From Fibrobacter sp. UWR2 (GTDB lineage Bacteria; Fibrobacterota; Fibrobacteria; Fibrobacterales; Fibrobacteraceae): a stretch of DNA of 64,000 bases. Made by a program: the position numbers and the translations under genes. The notes under the pieces were generated by a model. That model saw only the letters and a program-made list of their open reading frames with translations. It had not been told where the DNA came from and made no database searches. Below, one piece after another: positions 57,826 to 64,000 of the stretch. The stretch's first letter is position 1. The number at the start of each line of letters is the position of its first letter. The stretch spans positions 1 through 64,000 of the forward strand of contig NZ_MWQE01000010.1 of the NCBI RefSeq assembly GCF_002210285.1, written 5' to 3'.

Positions 57826-59064
57826 ATGGAAAACAGAACTTTTTACATAATTGCAATTACATCGGTTATCGCCATATCGGCCTGGGGATTTGCGCATGCA
57901 ATTTCCCCGAACAAGCTAGTTTCAGGCGGGCTTCCCGCGCATACAGGTTCCGCGACCACCGACTACCTGACCGACGGCTACCTCACCAACTGGAAGAGCA
58001 GTAACGCCAAGGAAATCGCGATAAACGTAGGCAAAGGCCCAACTAGACTGCTCATCAACTGGGAATCCTACGGTGATTGCGCCTGGGCGACCAACTTCAC
58101 GAGCGGCTGCGGGCATAGCGGAGTCGCGCTTTCGAACTTCAAGATCATGACCTCCGCAAATTCAACCGACGGCACCGACGGTGACTGGGTAGAGGCGGCA
58201 AGCATCAAGAACAATCCCGTAATGGCTCGCGGTGTCGAAATCGAATTCGCAGACAAATCGTGGTTCAAGTTCGTGAGTGAAGGCGACGTTGGCCAGATTC
58301 TCGAGATCGAGGCCTTCGACATGAGCAACGGCGGCACTGACACGTGGTTCTTCATGGGCACAAGCATCAGCCAAATGGGCATCAAGCAGCAGGACACCGA
58401 TTCTACCACCGCGCAACTGATACACGCAAGACATCCTCATTTTACCCCTGCGATGTTGCGCGGTGGCATCGGCTGCATCAACAGCACCGAAGTCGTGGAA
58501 CACCTGAACGAATACCTGGAATACGCGGGCAACGTGAAGTTCTGGGCCATCGAGATGGGTACGAACGACGCCTGGGGTGGCGGCGACTGGAACCTGAATA
58601 CCTACGTGAGCAACATGCAAACGATTATCGATTCTGCAAAGGCCCACGGAATCACGCCCGTGATAGCTCGAATTATCGCGACCGATTCCACAAAGGCGGG
58701 TTGGCAAATCAATCCGGCATTTTTGAAAGCCGTTGACAAGCTCGTCGAAGATAACGGTCTGCCGCAGGGTCCCGATTTTTACGGTTATTTCAAGGAACAC
58801 CCCGAATTACTCGGTAGCGACGGAGTACACCCGAATGCAAACGGTGGCGGCCAAGCCATGCACCATCTTTGGGCGGAAGCGCTCTCCCCGCTATATGCCA
58901 CAGGGGATACCGCCTCGAACGGATCCGATACCACGACAATCATCCGAAATACTATTACAGCCAAGCATAGCAACGCAACCGCTATACGCATTCAAAAAAA
59001 AAGAAACCTGCTGTATATCGAAAAGGACGGCAAACGATTCGACCTGACAGGGCATCAATTCTAG
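57826..59064 (+). CDS. SGNH/GDSL esterase with N-terminal beta-sandwich
   Basis: About 412 residues from the ATG at 57826. N-terminal signal anchor, a jelly-roll-like region (about 30-165, F5/8-type pattern), then an SGNH domain: block I GTSISQMG with Ser180, block III GTND (Asn247) and block V SDGVHPN (Asp332, His335). SGNH esterases of this class remove acetyl groups from plant polysaccharides. Adjacent to the mannanase, it may deacetylate mannan, but the substrate is inferred. The C-terminal tail (LYIEKDGKRFDLTGHQF) is short and unlike the lyase tags. Confidence 0.85.
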   Translation: MENRTFYIIAITSVIAISAWGFAHAISPNKLVSGGLPAHTGSATTDYLTDGYLTNWKSSNAKEIAINVGKGPTRLLINWESYGDCAWATNFTSGCGHSGVALSNFKIMTSANSTDGTDGDWVEAASIKNNPVMARGVEIEFADKSWFKFVSEGDVGQILEIEAFDMSNGGTDTWFFMGTSISQMGIKQQDTDSTTAQLIHARHPHFTPAMLRGGIGCINSTEVVEHLNEYLEYAGNVKFWAIEMGTNDAWGGGDWNLNTYVSNMQTIIDSAKAHGITPVIARIIATDSTKAGWQINPAFLKAVDKLVEDNGLPQGPDFYGYFKEHPELLGSDGVHPNANGGGQAMHHLWAEALSPLYATGDTASNGSDTTTIIRNTITAKHSNATAIRIQKKRNLLYIEKDGKRFDLTGHQF

Positions 59065-59071
59065 TCTATAC

Positions 59072-60847
59072 CTAGAACAAAACCCTGTAGGGGATTTGCC
59101 TGTCGAAGCGGCGGCCCTTCAGGTCACGGTAATTTTTGTGCACAGGCCCGCGCATTTCGGCAGGGCGAGCGCGGCGAAAATCTCGAATCACGGTCGTCGA
59201 ATCCGTCGCCGTAGAATCACCGGCGACAACAGATGTCGTGTCGGTCGCGGAGGTATCGCGCGCAGTCGTGTCCTGCGGTTGCACGGTCGGATTATCCACA
59301 CCTGCAGATTTTTCCACCAGCACTTCAACACGGCCCGTATATTCGGTACCGTCGTTACCCTTCACGGTGTACTTGAACGAGGCAAGCCCGCTGAAATTCG
59401 CCTTGGGCGCAAAGCGCGCCGTATAGCCGTCACCCGCAAGTTCCACGGTTCCGTTTTCTGCAGCAGAGACGCTGTAGGTCGGCGATACGTCCTTGAACCC
59501 GCGCGTTATCGTGCGCAGGTCGAAATCGAGAGACTTCCCGCCCGCAGCCGTCGCGTGCATGGCACCCAGCCAGTTGATATACTTCTCGATGCGCACATAG
59601 CCATCGCTTTCCTTGGTCATCGCGTCATCTTTAGACTTGTCATAACCAAGAGCATCTTCGAAGTAATCCGGCATGCCGTCCTTGTCGGAATCGGTCGCGG
59701 CCTTCCCCGCAATCACCTCTCCCCAGCCGTTATTGGTCTTGAGCCCCATCGCGCCCACGCTCTTCACGAGCGCACCGGCCGTTCCAAGCGTATTCACCTG
59801 GTACCACACCAGCGAATCGATGTCGTCGTACGGAAGCACGCCACTCTGCGATGTCACATAGCGCCAAGCGCTTGCAGCAGAGAGCATCGGGCCCGATGTC
59901 GTGAGTTCGCTCCAGGGTTTCGCAAGTTCCTCGCCCACGCCCTGGTAGTAGTAAATGCTTGAAGGCCCGCCGTTCAGTTTTCCGTCGCGGTCCGTGTCAA
60001 TCATGTTGCCACTCGCGTAGATACTCTGGTTCTTGTCTACCTGGAACCACGGGTTACTCCCCTTCGGGCCATAGACAAAGTAATTGTTCACGATATCGTG
60101 ATTGAAGTGCGTGCTCGTATGCGTCGTGTAGCCCGCCTCGAAGTTGTAGAGGATGTTGTTCACGAACACGTCGTTAATCTTGTCAAGCGGGTTTCGGTTG
60201 TGCGTGTTCACGAAGGCGTTGTAGTACCAAGCCCAAGTGCCATCCACCGATTCGATATGCGCACCGAACTGTTGCCCGATAGGATTTGCAATCAGCGAGT
60301 TCTGCACCGTAATGCCCGTAACGCGGTAACTTGCATTGTCCGAAGAACCGCCGAAGTTGTTCCACGGTGCAAGTTCCACCGAGCAGTGGTCCACGATTAC
60401 GTTCTTGGAATCGTAAAGGTTGAGCGCATCGTCCTTTTCGGACGCGGTATTTTCGCCCGGACGGATTCGCAGGTAGCGGATGATGATGTTATTCTGCTTG
60501 CCAGTACTGAGCTTGCCACCGTGAATGGCGATTCCCTCGCCCGGAGCCGTCTGCCCCGCGATGGTAATGTTGCTCTTGATAGAAACTGCCGTCTTGATGT
60601 TGATGATGCCACCCACGTCAAAGACCACAATACGGTTGCCCTGGCTCACCGCATCGCGGAAGGAACCCGCACCGTCATCGTTCAGGTTCGTCACGTGATA
60701 AACGCTGCCGCCACGACCACCCGTGACCTGCGCACCAAAACCAAGCGCCTCCGGAAAAGCCAGCGGCTCGGCACCTGCCCCGATAAAACCAAACACTGTT
60801 AGGCAAAGCGCCGAAACCGGCAATCCCTTATGCAAACCAAAGCCCAT
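59072..60847 (-). CDS. Pectate lyase (PL1-like) with EF-hand-like segment and basic C-terminal tag
   Basis: About 591 residues from the ATG at 60847 (alternative ATG at 60856); AAAAGG upstream fits the inner start. Signal peptide, then a beta-helix with LGFGAQVTGGRGGSVYHVTNLNDDGAGS and IAGQTAPGEGI, the pattern of a Bacteroidota/Fibrobacter PL1 subgroup. A Ca-binding-like segment DSDKDGMPDYFED and DGYVRIEKY follows, then an Ig-like module and a tag with RPAEMRG ... NYRDLKGRRFDRQIPYRV. That tag is shared at base level with the 62135 gene. Faces the SGNH gene. Confidence 0.88.
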   Translation of the reverse strand: MGFGLHKGLPVSALCLTVFGFIGAGAEPLAFPEALGFGAQVTGGRGGSVYHVTNLNDDGAGSFRDAVSQGNRIVVFDVGGIINIKTAVSIKSNITIAGQTAPGEGIAIHGGKLSTGKQNNIIIRYLRIRPGENTASEKDDALNLYDSKNVIVDHCSVELAPWNNFGGSSDNASYRVTGITVQNSLIANPIGQQFGAHIESVDGTWAWYYNAFVNTHNRNPLDKINDVFVNNILYNFEAGYTTHTSTHFNHDIVNNYFVYGPKGSNPWFQVDKNQSIYASGNMIDTDRDGKLNGGPSSIYYYQGVGEELAKPWSELTTSGPMLSAASAWRYVTSQSGVLPYDDIDSLVWYQVNTLGTAGALVKSVGAMGLKTNNGWGEVIAGKAATDSDKDGMPDYFEDALGYDKSKDDAMTKESDGYVRIEKYINWLGAMHATAAGGKSLDFDLRTITRGFKDVSPTYSVSAAENGTVELAGDGYTARFAPKANFSGLASFKYTVKGNDGTEYTGRVEVLVEKSAGVDNPTVQPQDTTARDTSATDTTSVVAGDSTATDSTTVIRDFRRARPAEMRGPVHKNYRDLKGRRFDRQIPYRVLF

Positions 60848-61055
60848 ATTTCCCATACCTTTTCTAGGCAGGATTCCGAACCACCGGAATCCGCCGTACA
60901 TAAATATATACTAAAAGTTCCTGAAACGGGCCTACGAAAGCGCATTAACGTTGTCTACGGACTACGGCAGCATACCCGGAAACCATTCCATCTCTGCATT
61001 CTTGCACCTTGTCAGGCTATTTGCGAAACAGCGATCTGTGCAGCCCCTATTTTGT

Positions 61056-61061
61056 TATTTT
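61056..61061 (+). promoter_or_regulatory. Candidate promoter element TATTTT, start-proximal
   Basis: TATTTT followed by 6 bases (TCTGAT) and the ATG at 61068; no ribosome site. Confidence 0.4.
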
Positions 61062-61067
61062 TCTGAT

Positions 61068-62120
61068 ATGCACAAGAAAATCGCCATATTTTCAGCGACC
61101 GCAATCGTCGCTACCATCCTCGGGGCCTGTGACGCCAACGGGAACCTCATCCTCGTAGACGACGAAGGTCGCATTTTGGGAATGGATCCGGTCTACGACT
61201 ACTGCGATAACCATACCTGCCTCCCCGCAGCAGAAATGTTGCACCGTCCAACGACACTCCAGATTTCGTTCACCGCAACAGACTCCATCACAAACGTGTA
61301 CCTGGAAACGCTCGATTGCAAGCTGCTCGAGAACGAGAGCGCGGATTCGGTACACCCCGCATGCGTCACGAAAATCAAGGTGGGTGACAGCGATTCTATT
61401 AGAAACATGCCGCCTTTTGATTACTACAACAGGCATTACAATTACGGCATAAACTTTGCCCCCGATAGCGACAACCACTTACGATTCGCCCTCGTCGACA
61501 TAAAAGGCGAAGAGAAAAAGTTTGACATAGACCTTAATTTATACGCAAAGATATACCATAAGGTTTCTGCCGGCGACCACGATACGACCTACTTCTCGTT
61601 CCCCGAGGGGCTTGACACGCTAGAGGGCTACACGCTCGACACGAACTTCGACAGGTCGCAACTGCCAAGTGGCACCGAGTTCGAGACCATCGAGAAATGT
61701 TCTATCGCAGACTACGAATACGACTACGATCTCGACACTGCCTACAAATGCGTCTCGTGCCCCGATTGGATGGACGATTCTACCCGGCGCGAGGCCCTCA
61801 AGAACAACAACTGTTCTTTCCGCATGGCCGAATCGCCCGAGAAATGCAACGGGGACACGCTCTACATCCTCCCTAGAAGATGGGAGCAGAAGGACATAGG
61901 CTGCCTGCACTTCACGGCGACTGGCCTGCCCCAAGACGTCGCCATCGCCGACATGTTCTCGACTTCGCGCATCAAGAACAACTACGAAGCCGACAAAGCC
62001 TACCGCGACGCTAGTTTCTTGAACATATGGCAAGCAACGTTCCGTCTCGGGAACCAGGGCTCGTTCAAGACCGACAGCCTGGTCATCACCGTGCGCGCCC
62101 CGTACAGTTACGGCGAGTAA
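61068..62120 (+). CDS. Lipoprotein, Cys-containing, unknown function
   Basis: About 350 residues from the ATG at 61068; an open frame upstream to 60951 is not protein-like. Lipobox LGAC. The mature part has several Cys pairs (YCDNHTC, CKLL...C, CVSC, NCSF) and beta-rich segments, ending VITVRAPYSYGE. No family recognised. It sits between two pectate lyase genes that face away from and toward it, so a surface role in pectin use is possible by position only. Confidence 0.65.
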   Translation: MHKKIAIFSATAIVATILGACDANGNLILVDDEGRILGMDPVYDYCDNHTCLPAAEMLHRPTTLQISFTATDSITNVYLETLDCKLLENESADSVHPACVTKIKVGDSDSIRNMPPFDYYNRHYNYGINFAPDSDNHLRFALVDIKGEEKKFDIDLNLYAKIYHKVSAGDHDTTYFSFPEGLDTLEGYTLDTNFDRSQLPSGTEFETIEKCSIADYEYDYDLDTAYKCVSCPDWMDDSTRREALKNNNCSFRMAESPEKCNGDTLYILPRRWEQKDIGCLHFTATGLPQDVAIADMFSTSRIKNNYEADKAYRDASFLNIWQATFRLGNQGSFKTDSLVITVRAPYSYGE

Positions 62121-62134
62121 AAAAGGAACCGCAC

Positions 62135-64000
62135 CTAGAACATTACCCTGTAAGGGATTTGCCTGTCGAAACGGCGGCCCTTCAGGTCGCGATAATTTTT
62201 ATGCGCAGCCCCGCGCATATCGGCAGGGCGTGCACGACGGAGGTCCTGAATCAGGGTCGTAGAATCTCCTGTCGCAGTCGTATCGCCCGCGACAACAGAT
62301 GTTGTGTCGTTTTCGTCTTGTCCGCCCTGCGAAGCGTTCACGGCAAGTCCCTGCGTCACGCCGATGTAGCGGCTAAAGGTATCGCCCGCGTTGTCCTTCA
62401 GCGTAAACTGCACGTAGTCCGCACCTGCAAAGCTGTCGGCGAGTTTCACCGTCAACCTGGAACCGCTCACGGTCGCCGTCACGCCGCTCGGGGCCGACAC
62501 GGTGTAGGTTCCGCCGTCGTAACCGCGGGTAAACTGCGAAAGGTCTATCACTTGGGTTTCGCCCTTCGCGAAGGTGTAGTGCGCGCGGGCCATCCATTCC
62601 AGGTAGCGTTCCAGTTCCGTCCAGCCATCGCCCAGGCGGTCCCTGTTCGCTTCGCTAAAGTCACCGCTCTTCGACTTCGGATTGTACCCGTACATATTTT
62701 CCCACCAGTCCGGAAGCCCGTCCAAATCGCTATCGTAGTCGTCGGCCCGGATTTCGCTCGGGTAAGGCTCCCAGCCCTTGATGTTCGCCGTATCCTTCAC
62801 GTCGGTTTCGCGGTCGGGAATGCCCGCCATGCCGCCCACGGAACCCTTCATGCTGTAGGTTCCGTTCTTGGTTTCGTTTATCACGCGGGTGTCGTGATTG
62901 TCAAGTACCGGCATGCGCTGGCCCACATCGCTCAGCACATCCTTGTAGGCGGCCTTCGCGCTCTGGACAGTCGCATACGAGGCAAAGAAGGGCTTGCTGT
63001 TCCAGGGTTCCCAATCCAGCACCTGCCCGCCGGAAAGCGAATACTCGCGACCGCAATTGTCGTTGGTGCCGTCGCAGGTGAACGTGCCGCCCGCAGCCTC
63101 GAGAATATTGTTGTGGTAGTAATACGCCTGCGAGCCCTTGCCCGTACCTTCGAACTGCGCGCGCAATGTATAGCCGTGCAAGGTAGTGGCGGCGCCCTCC
63201 TTGTAGTAATTGCCCACGAAGTTCACCTCGTGCGCACCGCCATCGGTCACGCGACTCACCCAGTTATAGACAACGTTGTTGAATATGTCGAGGCGACCCG
63301 CGTAGTAGCCGTTCCCGTCGAGGCCACCGCCCAGGCTCCAGTTGCGGCCCGCATTATGCGCAAGCAGGTTGTGGTGGAAACTGCCGATATCACCGCCGAT
63401 AGTCGCCGCATACCCGTGTCCCGTCCCGACGGGATAATTCTGGTGGTCCGCAATGTTCAGCGCCTCCGAAATCAGTGTGCGCTGCAGCGTGAGGTTCTTG
63501 CCGCCTCGGCTACTGAAGGCTTCGTCAATCGTCCAGCTGATGCTCGCATGGTCCAATATGCTGTGGTCGCCGCCGGTGAGCCCCATGCCGTCGTAGGTGG
63601 CGCCGTAGCCCAGGCGCACGCGCATGAAGCGGATGACCATGTCCTTGCCCGTGAACCCAATGGGGGCACTCTTGATGGTAATACCCTTGCCGGGAGCCGT
63701 CTGCCCCGCAATCGTCACGTAATCCTGATTGCAGACCAAACGCGATTTCAGCTGGATCATTCCCGACACCTTGAACATGATGGTACGCGGGCCAATTTCT
63801 GCCGTGCACGCCTCGCGCAAGGAACCCGCACCGTCATCGTTCAGGTTCGTCACGTACACCACCTTGCCACCGCGGCCACCCAGGGCGTTGCGGCCATAAC
63901 CTTCGGCACCTTCGAACGCGACGCGGCCCGGCTTGAACGACCAGACATTCCCTGCTGTGACCGTTCCGTTCGCATCGACCTCATCTACGCGCCAGTAGTA
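62135..64000 (-). CDS. Pectate lyase (PL1-like), 5' end beyond window
   Basis: Open to the right edge; 621 residues visible, the N-terminus is missing. The first visible residues (YYWRVDEVDANG...VWSF) belong to an Fn3-like module, then comes the lyase beta-helix with GYGRNALGGRGGKVVYVTNLN and IAGQTAPGKGI. DSDLDGLPDWWEN with LERYLEW form an EF-hand-like segment, then an Ig-like module, a linker (DTTSVVAGDTTATGDST) and the basic tag RPADMRG ... RDLKGRRFDRQIPYRV shared with the 59072 gene. A GTG at 63862 is internal and not the start. Convergent with the Cys-containing lipoprotein gene. Confidence 0.88.
   Translation of the reverse strand, partial: YYWRVDEVDANGTVTAGNVWSFKPGRVAFEGAEGYGRNALGGRGGKVVYVTNLNDDGAGSLREACTAEIGPRTIMFKVSGMIQLKSRLVCNQDYVTIAGQTAPGKGITIKSAPIGFTGKDMVIRFMRVRLGYGATYDGMGLTGGDHSILDHASISWTIDEAFSSRGGKNLTLQRTLISEALNIADHQNYPVGTGHGYAATIGGDIGSFHHNLLAHNAGRNWSLGGGLDGNGYYAGRLDIFNNVVYNWVSRVTDGGAHEVNFVGNYYKEGAATTLHGYTLRAQFEGTGKGSQAYYYHNNILEAAGGTFTCDGTNDNCGREYSLSGGQVLDWEPWNSKPFFASYATVQSAKAAYKDVLSDVGQRMPVLDNHDTRVINETKNGTYSMKGSVGGMAGIPDRETDVKDTANIKGWEPYPSEIRADDYDSDLDGLPDWWENMYGYNPKSKSGDFSEANRDRLGDGWTELERYLEWMARAHYTFAKGETQVIDLSQFTRGYDGGTYTVSAPSGVTATVSGSRLTVKLADSFAGADYVQFTLKDNAGDTFSRYIGVTQGLAVNASQGGQDENDTTSVVAGDTTATGDSTTLIQDLRRARPADMRGAAHKNYRDLKGRRFDRQIPYRVMF

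Overview
The window is chromosomal DNA from a member of the Fibrobacterota, most likely a Fibrobacter species. The signs are a protein with three FISUMP (Fibrobacter major paralogous) domains, two proteins of the Fibrobacter-expanded TIGR02147/DUF4423 family, poly-Ser/Glu and poly-Ser/Lys linkers in exported proteins, many lipoproteins, a run of secreted pectate lyases and a mannanase, and a futalosine-pathway menaquinone gene. Promoters look like TAnnTT hexamers, similar to the Bacteroidota -7 element, often only 6 to 8 bases from the start codon.

Layout. 79-4285 (minus) is an AT-rich operon of two small lipoproteins, a large Cys-rich protein with Ser linkers and an HExxH motif, and a small exported protein. 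4423-5791 holds a hairpin-rich element followed by a 5'-truncated GH116 glycosidase gene, closed by a strong terminator. 5877-8780 has a histidine acid phosphatase, a lipoprotein and an outer-membrane barrel. 8843-15016 is a housekeeping run: tilS (with a palindrome inserted in frame), ftsH, folP, cdaA and a SUMF1-domain membrane protein. 15017-19923 has an M15-like peptidase, a lipoprotein, a PDZ-thioredoxin protein, an outer-membrane protein, a dihydroorotate dehydrogenase and an M20 dipeptidase. 19973-22245 carries two ~198-base elements, each made of two 40-base hairpins of fixed geometry, flanking a sirtuin gene and mqnE. 22307-31572 has a NfeD-type membrane protease, an M43-like metzincin lipoprotein, a GT39-like membrane protein, floA, a winged-helix-like protein and ligA. 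31569-39254 has the triple FISUMP protein, tRNA-Glu(CTC), a PpiD-like chaperone, nadB, a Ser/Thr kinase and a CvpA protein.

39256-45621 is a minus-strand run: a membrane protein, squalene-synthase-like protein, lspA, an RluD-type pseudouridine synthase, a variant Mur ligase and an MtaD-type deaminase. dnaA (45933) follows an AT-rich region with candidate DnaA boxes, and then a CapA-like protein. From 48392 to the end is a plant cell-wall degradation island: three pectate lyases, a CBM35-GH26 mannanase and an SGNH esterase, interleaved with two TIGR02147 proteins and three lipoproteins. The last pectate lyase runs off the right edge.

How the genes fit together. The right-hand island looks like an extracellular pectin/mannan system with dedicated C-terminal tags (two kinds) and a probable regulator-lipoprotein pair. 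MqnE fits menaquinone made by the futalosine route, and the MtaD-type deaminase could supply the aminofutalosine deaminase step. The least explained features are the paired hairpin elements, the recurring start-proximal promoters, the TIGR02147-lipoprotein coupling and the palindrome inside tilS. All assignments come from reading motifs by eye; no database search was run.
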